Origin: Kitagawia praeruptora
Lineage: Eukaryota; Streptophyta; Magnoliopsida; Apiales; Apiaceae
NCBI GenBank assembly: GCA_037693485.1
Contig: CM075351.1
Coordinates: 96,180,001-96,244,000 of the forward strand
Direction of reading: 5' to 3'
DNA: 64,000 nucleotides
The position numbers and the translations under genes were made by a program. This document shows positions 22,517 to 33,658 of the stretch, piece by piece. Under the pieces are notes generated by a model. That model was given only the letters and a program-made list of their open reading frames with translations. It did not search any database and was not told the origin of the DNA. The stretch's first letter is position 1, and each line of letters starts with the position of its first letter.

Positions 22517-24212
22517 TGCATACGAGTTAGAATTTGTGAGGGAAGATTTGCATTGTTGATACGTGAGGTATCAATATATGTATTTGAATATTCTTTTTAT
22601 TTTTTTTGGGTTTGAGGTCCTTCTCATACAATAAATATTTGGTTCCCTCCTGGGTGTGAACGAAATTTTTGTTAGCCTATTAGAGAAGGGAATTTCATCA
22701 TTCAGCCAAAAGTGGATTTTGATATCAGCACCAGTACAGTTGCCGGTCTTCTTATCATCTCTCGTACATAGGCTATATGATCGGTCCTTTTAGCAATAAA
22801 TATATTTTTAATTTTCTTTCTCGTGCAACTTATTCTTATAAAACACCACAGAATCTTGAACAATTTAAACATCTCCAAGAGAAATATAGTAAAATCAATT
22901 TATTCTATATTTTCTTTTTTACTTTCTTCTAAAAAGATTAATTCAGAAATCAAAAATGAATATTAAATATAAACTTGACATTTACCTTAAAAAAGAAGGT
23001 CCAGTCGAATAAAAAATCAAATAAAATTCTTTACGTATTTCATTTTTTTCCTGTTATGTTTATCTATTCGTTTCAGGTATCAAGCTGTGGCATACATTGA
23101 AGCATCAACATATATCTATCAAGATGGAAAGGTTGTAAACTAAATTCTTCAGAGACAAGTATGAACCAGTGGTTCTCATAATTGAATAGATGACCTGTAC
23201 AACTGCTTTTATCTTTTAAGAACGTATTATTACTAATCATCTGGTTCATACTGTTACATATTTTATAAGCTCTATAGAAAAAATTCTTCATTTAGTTGTA
23301 TCGTTGTGTAAGTGGATGATTTTAAGGTTATGGAAACTTTTGTGAGTGATGATGTAGGTCTTTTCAAAAGATTATATGTTAATTTGTAGCTTACAGTTGT
23401 AAATCTTTGTACATTTCCTGAAGAACTACTTACTATTTATGTGTGGGTTTTTTTTAGGGGGGGTGGATCTAAAGTTTTTGAATATTTTATTGATAATTTT
23501 TATCCTATTTCTTTCCTGGACTCCTGCATGTCTCCTATGTATAAGATTAAATTAATTTATGCCTTGTGTGCTTGAATGACATCTTACCGAAAAACCATTT
23601 TCTTTATAGATTCTTATTGAGGTTGATCACCTGCAAGATGTCCCAAGTCCTTACCTGCAGATCAAGGGGGTTAATATAGAGATTGTAATAGCTGCTGGTT
23701 TAAAACTTAAGCTGGAGGGTTCATATACCACAAAGGTTGTGCCCAGGTCTCTCATGTTATCGGTTTTTTTTCTAGTGTTGTTTGGAAACTGTATGCTAAT
23801 GGTTATTCCTTTGCACAGAGTTATCTGCAAATTATTATGGAGAGATTACCGTACTTGAAAGAAGTGCAAGTGGGATTCATACCCAGCAGCTGGCTGCAAG
23901 GTTGCAAGAACTAGTTGATTTTATACAAACTCAGGTATTACTTTATTATTGTAGACGTAGATTTGACCAATTAATAGGTGCTCTGTAATTGCCAGTGAGC
24001 AAGAACTACACAGTAATCTGAGCCGATCTGAATTAGTTTTATGTTTCAAGATTCTCTGATTTGAAGGCATGACATATATGAAGTACTTGTGAGTTGATCA
24101 ATGGTATTTATTATGTCTATCAGTGCCTTATGTCTGTAATTAATTTTTCTGCTGATGTAACAAGTTATTTTCCATTTTTTGTCATGTAGGATACCGAGAA
24201 GTTGCGTAATTA
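22493..24212 (+). pseudogene. Captured CYTH-domain exons of a uridine-kinase-like/TTM protein
   Basis: Exon-like pieces lie at 22493-22567 (CEGRFALLIRE), 22676-22754 (REGNFIIQPKVDFDIS), 23077-23131 (YQAVAYIEASTYIYQDGK), 23610-23735 (EVDHLQDVPSPYLQIKG ... SYTTK), 23819-23934 and 24190-24212. Most have AG acceptors and GT donors. Together they match the CYTH domain I recall from plant triphosphate tunnel metalloenzymes TTM1/TTM2, which also have a P-loop uridine-kinase-like domain. That domain is not present here. The 22754 donor looks lost and 23819-23934 has a shift, so the fragment is broken. It lies downstream of the aminoacylase piece, same strand. Confidence 0.7.
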
Positions 24213-24539
24213 GAGATTCAATATAGCTGCAGTGATTCCAGTGGAGATGGGTTTGAATAATAGCGGCAATGGTGGGAGTAATAGTTCCGATGGTAGTTGA
24301 AATGGAGTGTAGATTTAATTGTATAATGATTTGACTTGTGTAATTAGTTATTTTTTGTAACGGAATTAGTGATATATTTTAGTTTTATAAAAGTTGATAA
24401 ATGTGATTCATTCAAATTATATTTTAGTTTACCGACTTGCGTTAATTTTTTACTGTATTTTTGAAAAATTTAAGAATATTACAAGTAAAACAAAATCCAA
24501 AAAAATAATTAAAATATAAATTTACAGAAAATTTATATC

Positions 24540-24878
24540 AACTGGTGTTGCTGTAGAGGGGCAAAGATGTTGGAATTGGCTATATGGCAACATCGCAAAG
24601 GTGTTGGTGTTGATTACACAGTGTTGGCATAGACTTTATGCCAACACCGGAAATAGTGTTGGTATTTTCCATAAAATGTTGGCATAAGTGTCTAAGCCAA
24701 CATGTTGTTGATGTTGCCATAGATTTGACAAAATGTGTTGGCATAACCTCTAGGCCCACATGCAAATTCCCAACACCCTCAAAATTGACCAAAGTGTTGC
24801 CTTAAATATTATGCTAACATTTTTCAGCATTTTTAACACTTATTTTGGGTGTTGGCATAGACCATTTGTGGTGTAGTG
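24540..24878. repeat. CACTA-2 right subterminal repeats and terminal inverted repeat
   Basis: At least a dozen TGTTGGC/GCCAACA-type motifs in both orientations lead to the terminus GGTGTAGTG at 24878. Their mirror image is at 20098-20300. Confidence 0.85.
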
Positions 24879-25400
24879 GGCACACCATCTCTTGGCCTTT
24901 GGTATACTAGGGAATCTGATTTTAATTTATGTGGTTACTCAGATGCTGATTTTGCAGGCTGTAAAATAGACAGAAAAAGTACTTCAGGCAGTTGTCAGTT
25001 TCTTGGAGGAAGACTTGTTTCTTGGTTCAGTAAAAAGCAAAAGTCTATCTCTACATCAACTGCAGAAGCTGAGTACATTGCTGCAGGAAGCTGTTGTGCT
25101 CAGATCATGTGGATGAAAATTCAGCTAATGGACTATGGTTTGTCATATTCAAAAATACCTATTTATTGTGATAACCAAAGTGCTATTGCTATGACAGGAA
25201 ATCCAGTACATCATTCTCTTACTAAGCATATCAGTACCAGATATCACTTTATAAGAGAACAAGTGATGGAAGGAACAATTGAGTTACACTTTGTTCCTAC
25301 TGATCAACAGCTAGCTGATATATTCACCAAGCCACTTCCTGAAGTTACATTTACAAAATTGGTGAATGAACTGGGAATGATAAACTATGATAGTTTCTGA
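24879..25400 (+). CDS. SIRE-A pol: RNase H domain
   Basis: The open frame resumes right after CACTA-2 and ends at a TGA (25398-25400). It has GYSDADFAGC (first catalytic Asp), SISTSTAEAEYIA (catalytic Glu), IYCDNQSAI (Asp) and the closing ADIFTKPLP signature of Ty1/copia RNase H. All catalytic residues are present. The domain would degrade RNA in the RNA-DNA hybrid. It is intact in itself but cannot be expressed from the broken polyprotein. Confidence 0.9.
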   Translation, partial: GTPSLGLWYTRESDFNLCGYSDADFAGCKIDRKSTSGSCQFLGGRLVSWFSKKQKSISTSTAEAEYIAAGSCCAQIMWMKIQLMDYGLSYSKIPIYCDNQSAIAMTGNPVHHSLTKHISTRYHFIREQVMEGTIELHFVPTDQQLADIFTKPLPEVTFTKLVNELGMINYDSF

Positions 25401-25742
25401 GAACAGAGAAAAATCAGATACTAATACTCGTCGAATCCTGATGTATGTCAAATCCTGATGAAAAGTCAATCCTGACTTTAGTCAAACATCGAATACTGAT
25501 GCGACGTTTCACTTATCAGTAATGTTTTTAGTACTTTGTCTACTGCTCTGTTTTCATGATATACTTGTGACTATTGAACTTGTTAATAAGGTGATTACTT
25601 TGATTAGTTTTCATGATTATTTCTTTAATTCAGTTATTTGAATAACAAGTTCAATGCATATTACAATGAATAAGATTAGAGAAACAAGTTTTTCATTGAT
25701 AATAAGAAATAGATTACATCTTTTTGCTCTCTATCTACTAAT

Positions 25743-26121
25743 CTATTCAACAGGAAATAAAGTCCAAACCACTCCATTGTTAGTAGCCATCCCAGATCCC
25801 ATCTTTGCCACTTTGTTTGGGTGGAGGTTGATAGGGATAAGGTTATTTTTGCTGACATATTCATTAACAATGGTTGATGGAGTTGGATGAGGATGCCTTA
25901 GATGAAAGCCATGCTAATGTTGCTTGAGAGGCAACATCGATGTCAATCACTTTTACAGGTTTTTCTTTCTCGATTTCCTCGAGACCTGCATCCATCTGCA
26001 ACCAGAGAGTCTCAAGTTGTCTTTCCCAGTCGAAAGCATCAAACTCTTCACGAGTATAACTGAAGATATCTCTTTTCTCGACGAGATGAAGATTCTTTTC
26101 TTTGATGGTAAGATTTTCCAT
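25743..26121 (-). pseudogene. Antisense ORF of SIRE-A between pol and the extra ORF
   Basis: On the minus strand a TATTTAAT box (26222-26215) stands about 100 bp before an ATG at 26121. The 5' leader between them is CT-rich. The frame from 26121 runs 85 codons to 25864, with acidic, charged segments (EEFDAFDWERQLE, EEIEKEKPVKVIDID). Near 25900 the adjacent frame takes over as a coding-like stretch (NEYVSKNNLIPINLHPNK) to a TAG at 25743-25745, suggesting one old frameshift. I do not recognise the protein. It is divergent from the extra ORF that starts at 26649. Confidence 0.4.
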
Positions 26122-26648
26122 CTCTGTACTAAGATATTTTGTGAGAAAAGCTTTTGGTTTGCAGGAGAGAAGAAGAAGTAGAAGGGTTAAAAAGTAAGTG
26201 GACAAGTCTCTAGGATTAAATAGAGAAGAGTGGAACGAGAATATGAAACGATTCATATTTCTGGTGTTAGTACCAGGTATTTTTTAGATTGTGATGTTTT
26301 AATTTCTTTAATTAAAACAAATTACCTTGTTTTATTTTTTATCACAATCTTATTTCTCAAATAATACGGGCGCATGTATTATACTCACTTGAGTATATAC
26401 ATACAGTTTGTAAACTGTGTCGCGTGCGGTTATTACCACTCTTACACGTAATTTCGTCCATTACCTATGTGTGCACGAGTAGATTGCTGACATCTGTCTT
26501 TGAGAAATCATTAATTTTGTTTATAATCAATTTAGTTTTCTAAATTGATTCTTTTATTCTCAAAGTATCAGTATTGTATCTTTTCTATCACTTTGTGCGA
26601 GCACAAACCCTAAATCGAAAATCACAAATTCCTACTCATTCGACTTAA
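26122..26648. promoter_or_regulatory. Possible divergent promoter region of SIRE-A
   Basis: This gap lies between the antisense ORF start and the extra ORF start. The left part holds the TATTTAAT box and leader of the antisense ORF. The right part is AT-rich and ends CTACTCATTCGACTTAA before the ATG at 26649. Direction and activity are inferred from composition only. Confidence 0.35.
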
Positions 26649-29197
26649 ATGTCTTCGTCTGCATTCATAAACAATAAAGTTGTAATTCATGGTGTCACTT
26701 TTGATCCTAACAACTTTACTGCAGTTCTTGATCATCAGGAACTAGATAATGATTTTCAAATCATTCAGGATCTTTTGGCCTCAAGTCCAATCAATTATGC
26801 TCTAACTCAGCCTGCCAAAGTTTCTTTTAAGAGTGTTATGCAGGTGTGGAGTACTGCTATTTTTGGTGAGTGTATGTCATCAGGAAGGCCGAATGAGTTT
26901 TGAATACAATGGTATTACACATCAAGTCACTCCAGATGTTGTTTGTAGAGGTCTTCAACTACCATCTCTAAATGGTGAGACTCTAGAAAAGTTTACTGAT
27001 GCTTTTCTTTTGGAGTTTGCTTTAAAGTTGGGCTACAATGGACAACCAAAGAAATTTTGAGATTTATTCAGAACCAAGCTAAAGAAGGAATGGAATTTCT
27101 TCTTTGATACCATAAGTAGGTGATTCTTGAATAAGGTGTCTAACTTTGATGCCTTACCTACTGCCTCAGTTCACATTGGGTACTCTCTAATCTATGAAAC
27201 TCCTTTTGATTATGGGTCTTTCATATTGCGAGCATTAACTGCTAGAAAGAAAGATAAATGTGGTTTTGTCTGCTATATTAGATTTATTCAGTTAATATTC
27301 TCGTACCTATGTCCCAATGTTGAATTTGCTGATGATACAGATTTATGTATCTTTAAGATTTCTGCTAACAACATCAGTTCTCTGCTTAAGAGTGATAAGG
27401 CAAATGGTTTTGAAGGTATAACTGCATACATTCCTAATGAGGTCAGGCTTATTTTAGCCAAGAGAATGCCTACTCATTATGGATCGATTACTGATGGTCT
27501 AGGACCTAGTTCTGGTGCTATGAGACAGGACACTACCAATCCTGTTTCTAACCAAAGCACACAACCCAAACACACTACCAAACAGTCATCCACCTCTGGT
27601 GTCTCACAAAAGGCATCAGTTGTAAAATCAAAGAAATTAGCTAGATCTGATGTGTCTGGAAGACAATCAGGATCAAAGAATTTCTCCACTCAAACTCACT
27701 CTCAAAAGAAGTCATAAGGGGGTGAACAAGGGGTCCTGGTTAAGGAGAAATCTGTGCTTAAAGTTGATCAATCTTTGATTGATACATGGGTGTATAAGGA
27801 AACAGGAGAGAAGAGGAAATTTAGTCAGACAAATGATTCTGTGTCTGATTATGATTCTAATGATGACAAAGTTCCTTTATCTGTTGCTTTGAAGAAAAAG
27901 GAAGTCATTACTGTAGCTCCCAAAGAAATGGCTATTTCCGAAAAGCCAAAGAAAAGAAGGAGATTACATAAAAAGAGTCCATACTTCATTCCTCTGGAGA
28001 TACAGAATCTTGATGATAATATAGAAGATGATCATAATCTGGTTGTATCATCAGTTCATGACTCAACTACCAATCCTGATATTTCTACTCCTGATACTAC
28101 ACCTGTGAAAACTATTGAAATTTCTGATTCTCCAGAACCTGCATCTCCAAAGAGAAGGATAATTGAGATGTCTGTAGATGATGTGAACAAGATTGCAGCA
28201 CAGCTTGGATTCAAACCTGTCTCATTTCAAAAGAAAGATGCTTCTGAGAAGGTTTTTCAGAGACAAAAGAAACAAAGGACCACTTCACCTTTGAAAGGAT
28301 CTAGTCCACAAGAACCTGAACTTCAAAGTAGTTCAGCAGCTACTGCAGATCCAGTCACACAAGAACCATCCATTCAAAGTATGGATGCAGACATTGCTGA
28401 AGGAATAGTCACACAAGAACCACTTTCTCAAAGGGAAAGTGAAGACAAAAACATTCCTGCCCCACAAGAAGCATCTTCTCAAAGTGAAGATGCAGGCACC
28501 ATCACAACAGCAAAGGAGTTTCCTGAAAATGCTCAAGGGGCTTCTGAAATTGAAACTGACTTAGTTCAAAGTCTGGCTGATAAAGCTGCTCATGTACTGA
28601 AGGACACTACACTTGAGGGAAGCACATAAGAACCTTTAACTCAAAGTGTTGAAGAAGCTTCACAACCTCAGACTACACAAGAACCATCAGTAGTAAATAC
28701 TGATGCAAGTCATGCTTTAGTTGCAGTTGTCAATCCTGATGCAAGTACTACTGATCCAGCTATTCCATTGCTTATCGAGCCAATTTCTGCAAGGCCAATG
28801 GACTCATTAACTACTTCGTCAGGTAACACTTTTATCTCTACTTCTCTTAATACTGATAGTATGATTACAGATAGACCTGATACAAGGGATACCTCTATTT
28901 GTATGACTTCAGTCCACTCTTCTCAGCCACCTCTTATTTCTTCACAAATAATGAGCCAGAGCCTTTCTAGTGAGGATGAGAGAAAACAATTAGAGAAAAA
29001 GAAGAGTGATGAGAGGCAGTCTCCTGAACTGGCAAAAGGCGAGGTAGACATGAGTGAGAAGTTACAAACTTCTAGTAAGGTAGAAGTTGCTATTGAAAGC
29101 AACTTAGGTAATGTTGTGAGAAGTGATGAGATCACTTTAAAAGAACAGAGAGATCTAGGAAATGTTTTTATTACAGGTCATCAGTCACCAACAGTTC
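26649..29197 (+). pseudogene. SIRE-A extra ORF, part 1 (broken)
   Basis: The ATG at 26649 opens a long ORF downstream of pol, the env-like position of Sireviruses. The N-terminal domain (FQIIQDLLASSPINYALTQ, then SFKSVMQVWSTAIFGE) matches the corresponding domain of SIRE-B at 40848 downward. A frameshift near 26875, a TGA at 27058 and further stops near 27118, 27715 and 28627 break it. After about residue 350 it turns into low-complexity Ser/Gln/Pro/Glu-rich sequence with repeated TQEP and PQEASSQS units. There is no signal peptide or membrane segment. Function unknown; the solo LTR at 29198 cuts it. Confidence 0.7.
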
Positions 29198-32133
29198 TGT
29201 GACACCCTTGTACCTTTAAGTATTTGACTTTAACATAAAGAAATTAATATTCATATCGCTAGACAGATCCAAGTACTTGGAGATTAAATCCTCATATATT
29301 ACATATAACAAAACTACTTCTTCCATTTTAGTTATACACATAAGAGTACTATTCAAATTATTACACACCACTGTCAAAAACACTTAGTTATATATAACTA
29401 TATATATAAGTGTTGATGAGTAGGGAGTCTGGAGCATCAGCCGGCCGACCTGTAACTTGTGTCTATTACTCCAACTTGATAATGCGCAAAAGACTAGTTC
29501 TTAGGATAACCTGTAAAGTATTTGCATTTTATATGAGTTGCAACTCAATGAGTATAAATTATCACAGTTATATTTTAGCAAGTCACGCGAATAAAAGAAT
29601 AACCAAGAAATATAGAGACATGTGCATGTATGCATGTGCTTTGTTTCCATTTTCTTTGTTGTGACCTGTCATATCTCGCACCGCCCCGGGATTCCAAGTG
29701 TTTGACCCGAAGGTCCCATGTATATAAACCCGAAGGTTTCCAAGTGTATGACCCGAAGGCCCCATGTATAAACCCGAAGGTTTCCAAGTGTATGACCCGA
29801 AGACCCCATGTATAAACCCGAAGGTTTCCAGTGTATTTGCGAGTACAGGGATATGAAGGTCACAAGGCCTTTATTTAATTCCAGTGTATATGCACTCATG
29901 TATAAAATATCATCCATGGACATGTATCAAGCCAAATGATATAAACAATGTACACTTTTCACGTATCATATAAATCTATTTGTGGTTTTAAATCAAGTAA
30001 CTATCACATAATCACATAATTCAAATAGAATTCAAATAGCTTAAAATAGAGAGAAATTATAATTTATACTCACCTCGCAATAGCTTATTGTTGCTTGTTA
30101 CTATGTTGAGATTCTGAATTGACTCTCACTCCTATTGAATATTATGGAGTTAGTCCATATCAAACGTGTAGACAATACAATGATCCAAATGCTAATATGA
30201 TATGCATTTTACAATGTAGGTCTAAGGAGTTTAATCCAAAATTATAAACTAGATAGTTACACCTATATCGGTTATGAGCTTTGTTCACATATTTAGTTAC
30301 TCCCCTTACTTTCTTTCTGTCCTAAATTTTATTTTGCATATTGCACATATATACTAGTCTATTCAGGTCGAATTTCAGATTTTTAAAGCATTCTAAATCA
30401 ATTCCAAAGATTTTACAACTTAATTATACATAGCAGATTTTTTTTTAATGTTTCTGGCAGCTCTGGCATGTCTCGTTCCATTGCCTATAACTCTCTCCAC
30501 AATTGCTCAATATACCTGATTCTTTTTTCTGAGTATAGTAGACATTCATGCCCAGCACATATCCGAAATTCGCGATATATTATGAATTTTTCAATTTACA
30601 GCATAATTTCAAAATCTGCTCTGCAACATTTTCAGAAACAGCAGCAGATGCCTCTGGTAATTCACTTATAAAACACAATCTGTAAATCTGGAAGCCGAGA
30701 TATTTTACAAGCGTAACCTCAAGACATATACCTACAATTCTTATTTATTGCCCATCAAGTGATTAGGTCGTTAAACCTCTCAAAACAGTCACCCAAAACA
30801 GAGCAGAATTGCTGAATTTCAGAAATGCATAAATGAGGCCAATTCTATAGTTATAACTTCTGGAATTACACTCTTTAATTACCCAAACTTCGAAGGCATA
30901 CTCTACGTATCTAGACCTATAATTTTTTATAAATTGGTCATTAGCTACTTAGGACTTAAAACGACACCACACAAGTGATCAAAACTTTGGAAGTCAGGAT
31001 TCCGCTAAGATAGCACAACGTGTGTACTCAAGTTTTGTTTTCATGTACAATTCAATCTTAACCAAACTTTGCAGGATCATACTTTAAATATAAGGCCACA
31101 ACCTTTAACTTTTCATGTGCTAAAAATATGTTTCAAACCGCATCAAAATCACATAGCAAAACAGGTCAGGTTTGAGAATTCAGACTCCACTCTAATTTTA
31201 TCTTTACATCATTGTAAATACTCTACCTAAACAAGTATTAATATGGGTTAATTTAGCGTATCTACAGATGAATCTATTCTTTTGTTAATCTTATCCATAG
31301 ATAATTTAACCCTACAGATGCGGTATAGAACTATGCTAACCTTAAACTTATAATACACATGTGTCTATACTTAACCATATCACATGAATTAGAACATGTT
31401 CTTGCAAACCTACGCACATATATACCAGTGATAGGGTTTATAACAATATACATAACTCCATCCCATATCGGTTCATCCATTTAAAGATACATAATAAGTA
31501 GATACATACCTCTGAAAATTGATTGCCTAACCCCCTTTGATTGAAAACCCCTATTTCTCTCTTGTAAGCTTATTGTCTATGATTGTCTTGAACTTCTCTC
31601 CCTGTATTTCTTTTCCATATTACTAGTTTACATATAATACATCCATCCACTAATCCTTTAACCCGGGTGCCACGTAGCTGTAGATTGTTTTTATACATAT
31701 CCATCTAAATAATCTATAATGTTTACATATTATTTAAAGAAGCTATTTAGATTATAGTCCTATTTAATATAAATGACCATAATCTAAATGTACTAATTTA
31801 TATCAGATTTAACATCACATTGTCTCCATTTAATCCATAATAAAATTCAAAAATAAATAAATAAGAGATAATAAAGACACATCTCTTTATAATAATTAGA
31901 AATTTATCATTTTACATTTTATTATAACTCTTATGCAAATATCTAAATCAAATACTTAGAACTCTAATTATAGTCTAAATTATCAGGTGTCAGCAATTCG
32001 GGTGACTAATAAATTTGACGGCTAAAAATGACTTCAACTATAATGCATATAAATATTTAATTTTATTTGCTATATATAAACATATACATTTTTTTTAACA
32101 TGACCATGTACGCTTTTGGACAGAGATGTGACA
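29198..32133 (-). mobile_element. Solo LTR (gypsy, Tekay-like) in SIRE-A extra ORF
   Basis: 2936 bp starting TGTGACACCC and ending GATGTGACA, flanked by the 5-bp duplication AGTTC (29193-29197 and 32134-32138). Removing it restores the extra ORF. The ends have the TG...CA form and no internal region, primer site or coding sequence is present, so it is a solo LTR. Orientation is inferred from the GGGTGTCACA-type end that gypsy LTRs here carry. It contains a 44-bp tandem repeat at 29696-29829. Confidence 0.75.
29696..29829. repeat. 44-46-bp tandem repeat, three copies
   Basis: Units start AAGTGTWTGACCCGAAG at 29696, 29742 and 29786 and end CCCGAAGGTTTCC. They lie inside the solo LTR. Four short CCCGAAG submotifs recur within them. 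Confidence 0.9.
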
Positions 32134-32974
32134 AGTTCCATCTACTGTTGATTTGAAAATGAAAGGAGTTATGCATCCTGAAGATAATGTGGATGATAAA
32201 CTTCCTGAGTCTGATGATAGCTCAGATGATGATGATGATCATGCTGAAGATGATCCTGAGGCAATTCAAATGCAGGCAGCAATAAAAGCAAGTCTAGTAT
32301 CTACTTATGGATCTTCAAGTAGGTACATGCAGTCTGTTACTCAAGAAGAGTTCAGAGGGGAGTACAGTTCTACACTTCCTGCTGGATACTCAAGCTGCAA
32401 GGGGATATGAATGGGATACTGAATGGAATCAGCCGAATGCTGAGATGAATTTCCATAATGCTCTTTTTCATTCTAGTCACATTGCCACGAGGATGTCTAC
32501 TCCTGAGCTTAAAGCATTTATCAAGACTAATGCTCTTCTAGTAAAAGGATTGAAGAGTGAAATTGATTCTATGAAGGATAATAATGCTAAAGTTCAAGCT
32601 GATATTCATACAACTGTTTCTATATTTGCTACTGCTTCTCAAGCTCGTCTTCTTGCTGATGATGTTAAGGCACTTGAAAAGAAGATGGAGTCAAGAATGG
32701 ATGTCTTGGAATCGAAAGTTGACAATATTGATGAGACACTCAAGCTTATCTTATCTTTCTTTATTGAAGAAGATGCAGATGTCAAAAAGGGGGAGAAGGT
32801 AGTCAAAACAAAATGTACACCTAATCCAGTTGTGAGAAAGGATAAGGATGATACTTCTGGAAATGATGATGGTACTGGTACTCAACAACAACATGGGAAA
32901 GGAAAAGGAACCTCTGATGCTGGTTTAGTAAAGGGGAGGAGTTCAACTCAGACTCAAACTAATCAGTCAACTCA
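32134..32974 (+). pseudogene. SIRE-A extra ORF, part 2
   Basis: The segment begins with an acidic stretch (SSDDDDDHAEDDPEA, about 32215-32260) and shifts frame near 32395. A coiled-coil-like heptad region follows at about 32500-32760 (LKSEIDSMKDNNAKVQ, LEKKMESRMDVLESKVD). It then becomes Lys/Gly/Thr/Gln-rich up to the TRIM insertion at 32975. The coiled coil suggests self-association; nothing points to an enzyme. Confidence 0.65.
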
Positions 32975-33658
32975 TGTGACAACCCGGGTCAAAACCCGAG
33001 CCTTTTTCGAAAATCGGGTCGAGTCCCGATCACGATTCCGAAATAAGCCAAAGCAAACTGGCCTAAATGCCACCAACTTGGGTAATCCACAAGCCCACCA
33101 CAGGCTCCCAAAAGATCATGATTTGTTGGTGCACTTAGTAGTAGTACTTTACCTTATAAACTGAACAGAAGTCCCAAATCTCCTCGATGTGGGACTGGGG
33201 TGTTACAAACTCCCCCACTTAAACTCCTGACGTCCTCGTCAGGCCTGAACGGATATCCCATAGGTCCAAGATCGTTCCTCCCTAGCCATTGTGGGATAAT
33301 ACCGGCTGGCTTCGTGTCCCCACCTCCGGACCTCTGTCCATTGTGGGATAATACCACTAGCCTTCGTGTCCCCACCTCCGACAACTTGACGAATCAAGCT
33401 TTCAAGAGTCGGCTCTGATACCATATGTGACAACCCGGGTCAAATCCCGAGCCTTTTTCGAAAATCGGGTCGAGTCCCGATCACGATTCTGAAATAAGCC
33501 AAAGTAAACTGGCCTAAATGCCGCCAACTTGGGTAATCCACAAGCCCACCACAGGCTCCCAAAAGATCATGATTTGTTGGTGCACTTAGTAGTAGTACTT
33601 TACCTTATAAACTGAACAGAAGTCCCAAATCTCCTCGATGTGGGACTGGGGTGTTACA
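32975..33658 (-). mobile_element. TRIM (miniature terminal-repeat retrotransposon), 684 bp
   Basis: Two 233-bp LTRs (32975-33207 and 33426-33658) differ at only 4 positions and are flanked by ACTCA (32970-32974, 33659-33663). Read on the minus strand: 5' LTR, a 2-bp spacer, a primer site TGGTATCAGAGCC (33423-33411), about 190 bp of interior without coding, a polypurine tract AAGTGGGGGAGTT (33220-33208), then the 3' LTR. Size, primer site and lack of ORF define a TRIM, which depends on another element's proteins. The interior has two copies of TGTGGGATAATACC-CTGGCTTCGTG-like units. Confidence 0.92.

Larger units (their letters stand above)
20098..24878. mobile_element. CACTA-2: Pack-CACTA carrying aminoacylase-1 and TTM-like exons
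   Basis: 4781 bp with about 37-bp near-perfect inverted termini starting CACTACACCACAAATGG, and the 3-bp target duplication GGC (20095-20097, 24879-24881). Subterminal zones (20098-20300 and 24540-24878) are rich in GCCAACA/TGTTGGC motifs. No transposase is seen. The interior is, left to right: CT-rich leader, aminoacylase-1 exons, an inverted repeat, an exon chain for a CYTH-domain protein, and an AT-rich tail. Removing it rejoins the RT and RNase H frame exactly. CACTA-3 has related termini. Confidence 0.92.

Noticed and set aside
29575..29923. Overlapping ORFs with repeated GSGHTLGNLRVYTWG-like peptides
   Set aside because: They are translations of the 44-bp tandem repeat in several frames.
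29198..32133. A DNA transposon in place of a solo LTR
   Set aside because: A 5-bp duplication and TG...CA ends fit an LTR; no extended inverted termini are present.
32975..33658. TRIM as Cassandra (5S-RNA-bearing TRIM)
   Set aside because: No 5S internal promoter boxes are seen in the 233-bp LTRs.
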